Assembly (NCBI GenBank): GCA_030268105.1
Contig: BSDZ01000008.1
Span: 1,488,001-1,552,000, forward strand
Length of the DNA stretch: 64,000 bases
Source: Volvox africanus
Lineage: Eukaryota; Chlorophyta; Chlorophyceae; Chlamydomonadales; Volvocaceae
Direction of reading: 5' to 3'
In this document: piece by piece, positions 13,801-25,277 of the stretch
How the letters are laid out: each line of letters begins with the position of its first letter
How positions within the stretch are numbered: position 1 is the first letter of the stretch
Notes under the pieces: model-generated
What the model was told of the DNA's origin: nothing
Databases searched by the model: none
The model's input: the letters and a program-made list of their open reading frames with translations, nothing else
Made by a program: the position numbers and the translations under genes

Positions 13801-14278
13801 TTGCCGAGTTCTGCGCAAGCATAAATCCCTGCTGTTGTGCCTGCTGCTGTTGTTGTATCTGCTGCGCTTGCATCTGGAGGTACTGCATCTGCTGTGAAAC
13901 CCGCTCATGCTCCTGGGGTTGTATCGCGGACAGGCAACAGTTAAAGAGTTGAAAAGAGATAATGAGGATTCACGCTCGCGATTGCAGCGGGAAATAGTGG
14001 GATCTAGATGGATACGAATTGAGAATGCCTGTGGGCATTGGGGATTGGCTGGCTGGTTGGCCCGGCCGGGGGGACTAGCAAATCAATGGAAAGTGTTTTT
14101 TGCCGCAGGAGGATAAGTCATGCCTTACTTTTTAAGTGATTTCTATACATAATTATCGTAAACGCACAGGCCGTTCCTCGAGTACCTGAGGGGTGACACC
14201 GCCAGGTTCATGAGCAGCCGCCTGACCCTGCCCAGCTTCACGGGTGCGAGCGCGAACCATTTGCATGGCCCGAAGCAT
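1890..14278 (-). CDS. SNF2-family ATPase of the RAD5/SMARCA3 type with internal RING finger, 17 exons
   Basis: Exons on the minus strand: 14278-14186, 13912-13249, 12915-12320, 11759-11559, 11052-10921, 10577-9333, 7808-7714, 7368-7225, 7009-6898, 6443-6318, 5579-5420, 5087-4896, 4307-4058, 3508-3284, 2876-2795, 2518-2398, 2086-1890. The phases close and give 1544 residues. Motif I reads DDQGLGKT near residue 590, motif Ia [12 protein letters not shown] near 910, motif II DEAQ near 1013, and motif III SGTPIQN near 1043. A RING finger ([13 protein letters not shown], then CPAC) sits near 1213-1265. Motifs IV-VI follow: VIVFSQW, then the [16 protein letters not shown] block. DDQGLGKT with a RING between motifs III and IV is known from plant SMARCA3-like/FRG proteins and RAD5. 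The inferred role is DNA-stimulated remodelling plus ubiquitin ligase activity in the nucleus. The N-terminus is Gln-rich. An acidic, low-complexity insertion separates motifs I and Ia. The start (14278) and the borders at 11559, 11052 and 5420 are least certain. A further short upstream exon is possible. Confidence 0.9.
3857..3888 (+). repeat. Interstitial telomere-like TTTTAGGG repeat
   Basis: Three to four degenerate copies of gggtttta in an intron of the SNF2 gene. TTTTAGGG is the telomere unit of Chlamydomonas and its relatives. Confidence 0.65.
4521..4573. repeat. (CTGCGG)n microsatellite
   Basis: Eight to nine nearly perfect GGCTGC units inside the intron between the two exons that carry the halves of the RING finger. 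They would encode an Ala run on the plus strand, but they lie in an intron of the minus-strand gene. Confidence 0.9.
7488..7520. repeat. (GGT)n microsatellite
   Basis: Tandem ggt triplets in the intron before the DEAQ-box exon of the SNF2 gene. Confidence 0.85.
8172..9065. repeat. Clusters of CATGG pentanucleotide repeats
   Basis: Short runs of tggca/catgg occur at 8172-8196, 8931-8948 and 9037-9065, all inside the roughly 1.5 kb intron 7809-9332. This is the longest intron of the SNF2 gene. No open exon was found between the clusters. Confidence 0.7.
11103..11167. repeat. CT, GT and GTAT microsatellites
   Basis: A pyrimidine tract, a (GT)n run and a (GTAT)n run follow each other. A second (GTAT)n run lies at 11417-11439. 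All are in one intron of the SNF2 gene. Confidence 0.85.
12233..12252 (+). repeat. Interstitial telomere-like TTTTAGGG repeat
   Basis: Two gggtttta units in an AT-rich intron of the SNF2 gene. Confidence 0.55.
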
Positions 14279-14852
14279 GTCCTGATACCTGCAAGATTAA
14301 GGTCCCATGATGACGGGCAGGCTTCTCGTCCTCTTTTCCACGAAAGGCGCCCACCAGGCTGACCATAAAGCCCCTACCTTTCGTCCATGATTTATTATCG
14401 TCTCATCTATTTACAGAACAGAAACAGCCCATTTAAGTTTACATTCATGTTAAAGATGTTGACGGCTTTACAAAGGCACCGTCACGCACTCTTTGGATTA
14501 TTCACATACGATGCTTCAAGCAAACATGTGATTAAATTTTGCAAAAATGGTAGCCTAGAATTATTGTAAGGACAGGATGGGCATAAGATGCGAAAGAGGG
14601 TTGTACGGCTCAACGGGTCGTCCTAGGTATTAGTTGCTACAATATTTACTATTACTATCAGAGCGCTATGTAATTAAGGTTATGCTGGAAGTGTATTAAT
14701 CAAGTGCGTTGACCGACAAACTTGCTCGGGTGTACTCAAAGGACGTCAATATGTCCGTGGATGTTAGATAACTTTATGAATAGATCCTGAGATGACTGCT
14801 GCAGTTTAGTATTCAAGATGTCCCCTATTCCAGCTTCATCCTAACTAGAACC
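14279..14852. promoter_or_regulatory. Divergent intergenic region between the SNF2 gene and the KIAA0825-like gene
   Basis: About 570 bases separate the putative start codons of two genes that run in opposite directions. No ORF with splice support was found here. A short ATG-containing exon at 14388-14378 with a good donor was tested as the true SNF2 first exon. It breaks the reading frame when joined to the next exon, so it was not used. The region is expected to hold both promoters and 5' untranslated regions. Confidence 0.5.
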
Positions 14853-17800
14853 ATGTGGCATTCACTTGCAAGTTTCGCTGACGTTGAGCTGGAGGTGAAT
14901 GCGGAGGCTGCCAAGAAGAGTTATGAGAAGCTTGCAATTGCCACATGGGAGCTCCAGAAGCATGTCAAGGTTGGTGGGAAAGCGCGGCTTAGGTCTACTG
15001 ACCACATACACACAGCGAAAGCCACATCAAAGCAGTTTTCTATCGGGTCATGCTTGACGTCCTGCATACTCTTCATGATCAGGAGCTCCTGTCCGAGTAC
15101 CCGGGGACTGAAGCGGCACCCGTCACCGCTGAGGAGCCTACGAATTTGGAAGGGGCAGCTATCAGACACGCGGCCCACCTCCTTACCTCTTTATGCTCTC
15201 TGCCAGCTCAGGGTGATGCCATCAGCGCGCCGGGAGCCATATACACACCAAAGGGTGACGCACGGCAGCGAAGCCTGACTGATGCTGGCCCGAGTGTTTT
15301 TGAAGGCGCGGGCGCGTTGAGGGCATTCCTCTCGGTACGTCGACATTTAGGCACGTAGGTTGATCCATTAATGTGTTACGGGGTTCCATCTCCGTGGTTG
15401 GAACCGCCACAGCTTAGAAACAGAGCGGTATCATTTTTAGCACCACTGGCCGCGTGGCGCAGCACCGATGTATCGCACCACTCTCCGTATCTTCGCCGTC
15501 ATCCCGCACCCTCTAGTGTCACATTCCATGCGGCAACATGGCACAGGACCGGCATCCACCCGGCCGGTTGAGGTTCCCCGCGCCGGTTGCTTATCGTTCT
15601 GAATCCTAGTCGCTCGGCTCCGCGGCTAGGTGCAAGCAATGAGCTGCAGCAGCCGCTGCTGCTGTCTCTACTGTTCCTTGAGCAGACTGATATCCCTTCA
15701 ATGCGATGGGATGCGATGGCGCCCTCGGTGAAATGCATGGAGAAGAGCAGCCAGCGTCCGAGCGGAACCTCGCCAGGCCGGGGCGCGGCTGATCCCCACC
15801 GGCAAGTTCACAATCTGCTGCATGTCCGCCCCGGCCAAGCGTTGAAAGTGGACCCACACAGCCGCACCGGGCAGGTGCGCGTGTGATCTGCAGGAGGGGA
15901 CGTCCGCACGGCACGAGGAGGGTAGGGACAGGCCATGAGGAGGGTAGTAAACATGGCTAGCAAATTCCACGGCATGTCCATCCTCCTCAAGGCCGCTCTT
16001 TGCATTCTGGGCTGCTTAACTGGCTGGCTACAGATACAGCTGGAGGACAGACACCTCCATGTATATGGTCATCGGACACATTCGCCAAACTCATATGCCC
16101 GTGCACACATAACCCAAGCATAGCCATAACTAATGATCCGTAATGCATGCTTTTGCACAGACGGCATATATACATCCCTGCAGTAGAAGCAGCAATTCAA
16201 GCTGAGTTGTGCGGTAGGACTGCTGAACAACCCCGCCCCGCATCGCAGGATACCGATGATCTGCGAGCCTGGGTGCTTGGGTCGCTGCGGGGACTGCATC
16301 CAGACGTGTCCCTGGCGGAGGTGCACGAGGCGTTGTTAAAGGGGTTTGTACGGTACGGCGCGCTACCGCCGCGCGAGGATAGGGTTTGGTTCAAGGTTTA
16401 TGGCAACAATGACATCATGGTACGGAACCTCGGCTTGGATGGAAGGGTTCATTTTGCGGTCCGAAGGGGTGTTTCCTTTGTGCGAGGCTTGAGGAGGATG
16501 TCTCAAGGAAGGCCGCCACAAAGCACGATGATTTGAAAGAGTTGTTTTGTGTGTTTTGGCTCCTTGTATGTGCCCCTGTCCAGGTCGCGTGTAAGTCGCG
16601 TGCACGTATAATACAATATATCTTGGTATATAGTGGTTATAAACGTACTGCGGCTCCCTTTTGTTTTGCTCTTGGTTTCCGCTCCCCGGGTCCCCCCCCC
16701 AAAGTTGACTCGGGATTCCGGATGGTTTATGGATGGCTGCAGGCGCGGTCCCGACAGCTGCTGTCTGGGCTGTTCCACACGAGCCGAACCTCCCTGGAGG
16801 CTTGGGCATCGATTACCCAGGCGTTCGCGCACGGACTTACCCAGCCGGACGGCGAGGCGACGCGCCTGATGGGGACGTGGAGCAACAGGGAGGGCAATGG
16901 AAGGTGGGCCATTGGGCTCAATGACACAGGTTATTTGAAAGGGAATGAGGTGGTGGTTTTCCTCGGGGGCTTAACCACGTACATTTCTAGAGTATCTGAA
17001 GGCGTCAATCACTTCACCGGCGTCATACGGGTACCCGGCGTCCTCAGCGGCTGGCGTGCCGTAGTGCTGACAAGGGGCTGAACGTGGCAACGGGCTGCGT
17101 ACCAGGGCTTGCTATGGCTCGCTTAGGTTACAGACTTCCACCTTTCCAAATGTTCAGTCGAATGAAAATTGGTCCTTCATGCAAGGGCATCACCTAGGTT
17201 TGATATCAGTTTATTGCATCATGGCCCGGATGCCTTCCTGCCTGCAGTAACGCTTTTGACGTCACACCCAATTCGTACCAAAAGTACCTCAAAGATTTGC
17301 AGGACAAGACGAGTCACTTAGTTGAAGAGCTGCTTCGCGATGGCCTGGAGGTAAGAGTCTCTCGGGATGTTCCATGAATATAACATCCCATCCCTTTCAT
17401 CCCTCGCTTCGAAGTACGGGCGTATGTGAGCAGTTCCACTCTCTCCCTCTCTCGTGTCCGTCTCTCCGTCTATACTATCTCCCACACTCTCTCTCTGTGT
17501 CATTCTCTCTGTCTCTACCCCTTCCCACTGTCTTTCTCTGTCCGTCTCTGTGTCTGTAACCCCCCTCTTCACGCTCTCTCACATACTTACGCACATGTTC
17601 GTCTAAAGCTCGGGGGAAGACACCCGCTCACCTGACATCTCCAGCTTTGGTGTTCCGCTCCGCTGTGTAGCTGGTGGTCTCAGGGGGCTTATCAACACAG
17701 CATTCAAAACGCTGCTTGCAGGAGGAAGGCAGTCCGCGGGCCGGTCTTAGCTTAGCTGAGAAGGACTTGGCGGCCTACAGACTCGCCGTCACGCCGTGCA

Positions 17801-20800
17801 CATACCTTCAGGTTAGTGGGGCTGCATGCGTCCGAACACGGTTTGCTTCTGTGCATCGGTTTCACACACAAACACACATACACATACGCTGTGCAACGCA
17901 ACTCCAACGGGGATTTGAGCCCGCGCTTGACGCCGATGCCCTCATGTCGTCGTGTGTTTCCGTCCCCAGGTTGTGGGGCAGAAGCTGCTACACCACGCAG
18001 CATATCAGGTCAGACCGCGTTTGTGTGTGTGGGGGTGTTGGATAGGGGTGTGTGCTTTCACTCGTGGCCACTACCTGGCAGTTCCTACTTTCATTTGTGT
18101 TTCGGAGCAGCCTCATCCGTTCGCCCCGGGGTCTGCCCATGTGTACTACAAAAAAGGAAAGGGGCCTATAGAGACTGGGGATTTGGTAGTGGGCACGTTT
18201 CAAGAAGAGATTGAATGTGGGCAGCGACACTCAATCGCGAATACGATAATCAAAACCGGCAGGTTTCTCGTACGCAGTCAGGGCACCGTTTGAGACAGCG
18301 TCACAATCATCTTGCGCATGCTCGAGGGGCTCCGGCCCTGATATGTTATGGACCCAGCAGCCGGTGTGGGAATTGGTAGAGTGCAGGAGGATGTCCGAGT
18401 AAGCGAAAGGATCTGCGGTACCGGGTCTCGAATAATCTCGTCTCGAATAATTTTGGTCTAATGCAATTATTTCATAATTTCGTTAAGCAAGTTCGTATGG
18501 AATTTTTGTCAAAACCGGCAGATACCATGCATGGTGGAGCTTCCGGAACGGATTCCTGACTGGACGATCCGGAGCCTTTACGGCGGACCGTTTGCGGAGG
18601 CGGTCAAGCTGGTGAGCCCTGTGCTCTATCTAGCCTCAGGGTCGCGCTGTGTGTGGGCCGTCAGGGTCGCGCTGTGAGGGGGCCGTCAGGGTCGCGCTGT
18701 GAGGGGGCCGTCAGGGTCGCGCTGTGTGGGGGCCGTCAGGGTCGCGCTGTGTGGGGGCCGTCAGGGTCGCGCTGTGAGGGGGCCATCAGGGTCGCGTTGT
18801 GGCCGGACATGGGCGAACTCGAAAGCCGTGTCCCCTCGCTCTCAGCTGCTTGCCGAAGAACGATGTCTTTCCTTAACTTGGTCCACAGGCGGTGCAGCAT
18901 GGCGTAGCCAGTATCAATGAGGCATTTGGTCCACGCGGTGAAGGCCCAGGCGAGCGGGTCCGCGGCAACCAGCTTGCTCGCTCCTTGCTGCAGTCACGGT
19001 AGGATTGCACCTCATACTGGTAAAATCCAAAGCTACAGCTCTGTTTAATAGGGAATGGTAGCCGTAATGCTGCGGCGAGCATGCGCAATGGCGCACCATT
19101 GCCGAACCATTATCACAACGGTAGGAACGCAATCGATTACCGAACTTTTGGCAGCTTCCGAGACAGCAGCAGCAGCAGTGGAAAGTAGTTATCTCTCCCT
19201 CCGCCAGCAGGTGATTTGTCTGTATGAAATGAACTGCGGTACATACTCTTCGGATTTGGTTCTTGGTTTCATGGCATGTTCGTATGCATATTACCCGCTT
19301 TTTCATGGGAAAGATGCTGCGCGACACAAGTGAAGACGCTTCACTCCTGGCGTGCTGTCCGAGGTCATACACGTTACATACCGGCTTTTGGACAACATTG
19401 CTGGCTTCAAATGTACTAGGTTTGTGTCTGCGAAAATGATTGGGCTCAGCACGTCGTGACGAGAGAGTCCTTGTCGCCACTGCTGCTGCCTTCCCGTGCT
19501 TTCTTGCTTGCTGCTTCAGCGCCGACAAGAGCGATCCGAAGAGACCCGAGCCGCGTCGGCAGCAGCAGCAGCAGCAGTTGCTTCAGGGAGCGGACACAGC
19601 GGCATCTCACTCCAGCGTTCCAGGGGGCTTTGGCGGCGCAGGAGGACGCCAACGGGGAGTTGTTTCAGGCGGCCACGGTGGTGCAGATGGCGCCAAGGAC
19701 GGCAAAGGAGGCGCGTGTCAGAGAGCGCTAAATTACGCTCGTAGTGCGGTGGAGCTACTGGCCGAGGTTGAGAGGTACGCTTGAGCGAGCGCTATTTGGA
19801 AGAAACATCGCTGCAGATGTGCGTGCGCGTGCTTGTATTGTCTGTGCTTGTTTGTGTATGCGCTTGTATGTGTGTATGCGCTTGCATATGTGCGTGTGTG
19901 CTTGTGCGTAAGTGTGTTCTGCGTTTCCTTAGCATTGCTTTGTTAACATGCAGCTGCTTCAGTTGTCATCATACAGGCAGCAGCAGCAGCAACAACAGCA
20001 ACAAACATAGTTTCTGTCTTCCCGCTTCGCTGGCCTTACCTACACCACTTCCAATACTCTACCTTCTATGCCACACCTCATGCCTTCTCCTCACAGCTCC
20101 TATACCCTCCACCTTCAGGGACATCCAAGGCTTTGAGCGTGGGTTCATCGCAATCCTAGGGGGTAGTGCCACCTTCCCCAGACGGCCAGGCTCCGTGGAT
20201 AAGTTGTTGCAGCAACAACGGCTAGTGTCGCCACAGTGCTTGACAGCCTATCTGTCGGTGGTGCGAGAGGATGTTGCACGGGCCTTTCGCGAGATGAGCT
20301 CCACGCTGCGGGTCTTCCTATATGGTAGCGTCACCTCAGCAGTGCAGGTGCGGATACACGTGTAGGCCCTGCTTCCAAGTTGAGCGCGAAGCGCAGGAAG
20401 GGCTTAGGCGCCTCCGGATTTGCTAGGCGGACTGTCTCCCTTGCGATGTTAGAAGTTAAATTGATTTATGAAGAAGTGCTTTATGCGATACACCTGCGCG
20501 TGATCCAGATAAGGGAAGAAAGAAATAGGCTTGTGTGATGTTAGCAAAGGATGTTGTGTCGCGTTGCTGAGTACGCCCGTGGTGCTCGTTAACCCGACAG
20601 GTATCCTTGGCTGTCGATGACCCCTACCGGTCGCCCTGCCCAGTCCCGCTAACCTCGGACACTTGGCCGCCGCAAGAGGATGGTTACCAACCATTGAATC
20701 TCTCCGCTGGCCAGGTAGGCCCATGCTTGACACGTTCGTACCTTAGGCCTGGGTAGCATGTGGGCCTGTACGTGTACAGAGTCTGAGCCATCGCTGACGA

Positions 20801-23800
20801 TGCGAGTCTGTTTTCTGTCATCTCTGAATGCGCTTACGGCTAGATAGGATTATGCTCACGCAGTAAGGTGTGCGTGTGCTTTTGACTTGGAAAGCCTGCT
20901 TTCTTCTGTTCTGCCCTGCTCTGTTTGTGCTATGTCCTGTTCAATGCGGTGCGTTTCGGTGCGCGCGTCTTCCCGCTACGTCACAGAAGTTTTCAATATG
21001 CAAAACCATGTAACTTCTGCTGGCTGCAGATTCACTGCCGTGGGAGCACGCAGGCCCGAGTTGAGGACGCGCAGAGCCTCATTGACCCTCCGTGCAACAG
21101 TAGCAGTAGCAGCAGCCTCCTTCTCAGCTCCCACGTGGCTGACGACATCAGGAAAAACGCTGTCACCCGAGTAGGTGGCGACCCCTGCACCGTCCCCGGT
21201 CGTGAAGCCGAGGGCACGGCCTGGACCGGGGACAGGAGTATGCCCCTCCTTATCGATGCAATTTCACACAGGACCCTGGAACTTGTGTCGTGGATGACCA
21301 TCCATTTCGAACAGCTACCCGAGGCCATCCAGGTGGGGCCGGGCCGAGGAAGAGGGCCCGTAACTAAGGGGGTTTGAGGCTTCTTGATGTTTTAGGGTGT
21401 GGGGCAGTGCTGTCGTTCATGTCGTCCCAGTTCAGGTACAAAGATACTGAGTACTGATAGCTCTCAACTGGATGTGAGATAGGGCGGCTGCGGTTGAATA
21501 TCAGCCACCAGTTATGGGGGTCAAAAATATCGGGCGAGCCAGCCAAAAGCGAAGGCTGCTTTATCGAGCTCTGATGTGATCTAAATCCCGTCTAAGCGCT
21601 ACCAAAGCCACTTCGAATCAAAGAACGCTGACGGCGACTTGGATGAGGGAAATGGGTCCCCCACTATCTCTTGATAACTGAATTAGCTTGGTATATTACT
21701 CTACCTTGGACCATTATGTTTCCACGCAGGGTGTGCTCGTTGGCGCCACATTGGAGTGCCTGAGCTTGCTGATGGACCGTCTATCGTTCGTCTGTACCAA
21801 CCTGAACGACATGCCCGGCAGCAGGCCGCTGCAGCTGGTGTTTCTTTTCCATTCAGCGGCGTGTTGCGTGCGCCGGCGTCTGGAGGCGATGCAGCCCTGG
21901 CGGGACGCGGCGACCGCTGGCCGACCTTGTGACGGCCAGGACGTAGAGCTGGTTCGACAGCATGGCGAGGCGCTTGTGCAGGTGCGCGAGTCCCTGGCTG
22001 GGGGCTTTGATCTGCGCTGCCGGCGCTTTCCAAGCCGCCTACACATACAGGAAAGCAATAATAGATACGCAGGACGCGTCCTGAAGGAGAAGATCGGCGT
22101 TTCATGCTGATGTCGTGTAATTGGGCAGTTGTGGAAGTGAAGAGCGCCTCGTTGTCCACGCTATCGGTACGGGGTCTAGGAACAAATGGAGCCATCCTAC
22201 TTCCGTCCATCTTTATCGTTCGGTGGCGTCCCTAACTACACGTGTAAGACGATGTCCGTGTTATCTTTCCAGACCTGTGGCCAACCTTTCCCACGCATCT
22301 AAACGTCGCTTTAACGTCACGCCACGCCGCCTAGACGCCTCGCCGCTTAAACGCCACGCCACGTATCTTGTCTTGTCGATACTCAGTCCTCAGTCAGACA
22401 TAAAACACGCCACTTGGACATTGTGAGCTTACATAACCCATCGCCCTATTACGCTTGCCTGGCGCCTTCTCCAGGCGGATGAGCTCATCACCAGTATACG
22501 CGAACACATCGTCGTGATGTACATGCAAGTAGTATACGACGTCGTATTGTCGTCTGTGGACCGCACCAACTGGTGCGCCTTCCGGCCCGACGTGATGCGC
22601 GGCCAAGGCGCGGGACCAGCAGTGCGAGTGTGGCATTCGATGACGCTTCGTCTGCTATACGCCGCGGCCCTTCACGCCTCACCGAGTACAGCGGAGTGGA
22701 TTCTGGGACAGGTATGGGGACAGGTATGGTGTTGGGGCAGCTTGCGGGGCAACTTTGGTGACGGCAGGTTAACGTGGTGCGCGATGGCACACCCATGCAC
22801 GTTGCCGTTCATGCCAAGCTTGGTGGCCGGACATGATCGCCTTTGGTGCCCTACGCCTGCAGCCTTTCGTCGATCTCAACGTTTGAAGCTTAATGTTCTA
22901 GGAATTTATTATTTTACCCCAGGTCTTCTTAGGGGGTTAGGGTTTTAGGATTTTAAATGGCTTTTTGCGGCTTGGTATTGTAGGCCTGCTTTGTCCTTAA
23001 CTAAAAAGATTTGGTTAACTGTGGTTTTTTAATGTTATTCGTTTTTAACTTTTGAATTGGACTGATTCGCTTCGCACAGGTTCTTCTGGAGAGCGTGAGC
23101 TGCCTGGTGCAGCGCTACCTGCAGCTCGGTCCCACTGTCCAGATGCTGCGGGAGTTTGTGGGAGACGCGGTGCACCTCACGGCCTCCGTGTTCCTTTTCT
23201 GCCAGCCTATTCCCGTCACAGCGCTCTTGCCGCGCGCTGCAGGAACGTGTGTAGAGTCTGGTGCAGGGTGGGCGCCGCAGCCGCAAGACGTCCAAGCCAA
23301 CGGCTCAAGAACGGTATTAATAAGTTTGCTGTGGGGAGGTTCTGCTTTCAAAATCTTACGGTACTTACGGTAGTTGATCCTTCCTTTGTTTAAATCCCTA
23401 CTGAGTTTAGGAAACCAAAGTTGACATATCGCTGCTCGTATATCAACCGGATAGCAGGATAAGTAATTTTCTATTGTAGGCTTGTACCCTGATCGTCCCC
23501 CGTTTTCCATCCCATTGATTCCTTCATCACTGGATGGCGTCAGGAAGTCTTCTCGCTGCGGGTGCCCTTTCCCATGGCCCGCGCCCTGGCGGAATCTGTG
23601 CGGGAGCTGCTCACTCGGGCCGCCCTGCTGTATCTGCCTGGCAGCCGGTTCGAAGAAGTGGTGCGGAAAGCCGGGCTCCTGGAATGCGCAGATGCCACCG
23701 TGGAGGACGAGCCAGCGCCGGAGAAGCCAGGTCAGCTGATGCGTGCACTAGCAAGCCACAGGCTGAGCGCCACCAGCAGCGTCAGTCTGGCGCCGCTGCC

Positions 23801-25277
23801 AGCTCTTCGCTTGTCCCGCGTGGAGGCAGTGCAGCTTGGCGGCAGCGGCGCAAAGCCGCTGCTGCCTGGTGCTCCTTTAGCGGAATCACAAGTGACCAAT
23901 GTGTCCGATGCTGCGGCCGCTACCGGGTCCTCGTCCGCCCAGGGTTCCCATAACCCAAGCAGTTCAGAGGACAATGCGCTAAAGGCGGCGGTAGCAGCTG
24001 CCGCGGCGGCTGGGTCAGGGTGCCCATCAGACGGCAATACCGCCCCTGCATGCAGCACTGTCTCTTTAGGCAGCTCCGACCCTGCATGCAGTCCAGCCCC
24101 TGCATGCAGTCCAGCCCCTGGAGGCAGCACTGACCCTGGAGGCAGTCCGTCCCTTGCAGGCAGCACTGACATTGGAGGCTCATTCCGCGCCGGAGGGATC
24201 GCGGATGCGATGGTGACGGATGAACAGCGGTTGGAGCTTTGGTCCTCTTGGCTTTCAGTTGGCGTAGTGCGCGCCTTGGCAGGCCCCGCAGAAGCATTGG
24301 AGTTGGGGAGTGGAAGACACGCCACCACCCAGCTGCTCATTCCACTGGGCGATAGGATGACCGATACCGCACCGGCGGGGCTTGGAGGCGGAGATGGCCC
24401 CACGGTGAGTGAGGCCAGTTTTGTCGATGACTCGGGAAAACAAAGGATACAGTCACAGAGCCGGCCGACCCGGCGCTCTCACAAAATGACCTGCCCAACC
24501 CGGCCCTGGTATAAATTACTAGTGAGTTGATTAATGGAAGGTATGTGGTTGCCATGTTATCGCTGGTCGGAGGGTCACGAGGTGGCGCAATACAGTGACC
24601 GTTAAACGACAATTTGAAAAAGATACATTTTAGCCGTTTCCCAATATTCTATAAAAGTAGGCGCCTCCAAGGCTTTGTTGGGTAACAGGCAGCATATCCT
24701 CCATGTGCGATGATGCGGGCCAAATCGTCGTTGAGCCACAGACATAGCCGAGCAACAACACAGCCTAATAAGCTGCTGTCCTCTTTCGCTCAATAAGTTA
24801 ATCACCCGACACGAAAGAGCTGAGGACTGCCTCAGCAGCCTTCCCGAGCAAATTCAAAGGATCTGTGAACGTCTTGTGCGTGATTTGGATAATGGCATAA
24901 CCCCTCTGCGACATGGAGGAGCACAAGACGTAAGCACATGCTCCTCCAGCGGTTGCTAATCCTAGCTTACCGGATGCGCCGAGTTGCATCCCACGTTCTC
25001 TAACGCTGCAACTGCGACCGAAGCTCCGACATGACACGTCCACGATCCTCTGCATTGCTTTGGCTCGCAGGAGGCCGAGGGCCCTATATGGCGCTCTTGC
25101 CTGGAGCAGCTAGCGTTGTGCGCGAGTGCAGAGGAGGTGGTGCTGGCACTGGCGCGGCGGCATGAGCTGCATGCTGCGGTGGGGACGGAGCCGCCGGGTA
25201 ACGCGGAGAGCCGACGGATTGTGTGCGGCATTGCGCGACAGTTGGGGCTATTGGCGGGTGACGTTGAGGACGGATGA
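14853..25277 (+). CDS. Very large alpha-helical protein, possible KIAA0825 (DUF4495) homologue
   Basis: At least 19 exons. Start at ATG 14853. Well-supported exons: 14853-14973, 15033-15334, 16743-16903, 17248-17350, 17671-17811, 17970-18008, 18522-18611, an exon ending 19774, 20119-20347, 20601-20714, 21030-21332, 21730-21981, 22475-22711, 23080-23313, 23544-24404, and 25071-25277 with TGA. From 20119 onward every junction keeps phase. Exons near 15600-15874, 16161-16395, 18889-19000 and 19060-19730 are coding-like, but their borders do not close. The protein is predicted to be mostly helical, with an Ala/Ser/Pro-rich insertion near 23900-24200. The segment around VWHSMTLRLLYAAAL, followed by LLESVSCLVQRYLQL, resembles the C-terminal part of KIAA0825-type proteins as I remember that family; this is a weak assignment. 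No catalytic motif or membrane segment is evident. A TGTAA signal at 25813 could end the transcript. Confidence 0.7.
17415..17600. repeat. CT-rich simple sequence in intron
   Basis: Pyrimidine-rich tct/ctc repeats fill the intron between exons 17248-17350 and 17671-17811. Confidence 0.7.
18637..18803 (+). repeat. 25-bp minisatellite, about seven copies
   Basis: The unit begins agggtcgcgctgtg and ends ggggccgtc. Copies differ mainly by a or t at one position. The array starts only about 25 bases after the donor site of exon 18522-18611 and lies wholly in the intron. Confidence 0.9.
19800..19925. repeat. TG-rich simple sequence in intron
   Basis: Degenerate gtgcgtgtgcttg repeats between exons ending 19774 and starting 20119. 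The frame is open but contains only Val, Cys and Leu codons, so it is read as intron. Confidence 0.6.
22929..22956 (+). repeat. Interstitial telomere-like repeat
   Basis: Degenerate gggttaggg and gttttagg units in the intron after exon 22475-22711. Confidence 0.5.
24040..24175 (+). repeat. Coding minisatellite, Pro-Ala-Cys-Ser repeats
   Basis: Imperfect 18-24 base repeats (cctgcatgcagt variants) inside exon 23544-24404. They encode repeated PACSPAP and GGSTDPGGS blocks, a disordered and probably variable-length linker. Confidence 0.75.

Noticed and set aside
14378..14388. An 11-base first exon with ATG and a good GT donor for the SNF2 gene
   Set aside because: Joining it to the exon that starts at 14289 leads to an early stop. 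The ATG at 14278 within that exon keeps the frame.
24040..24175. An intronic minisatellite
   Set aside because: The frame stays open through it and joins conserved-looking sequence on both sides, so it is a coding repeat.
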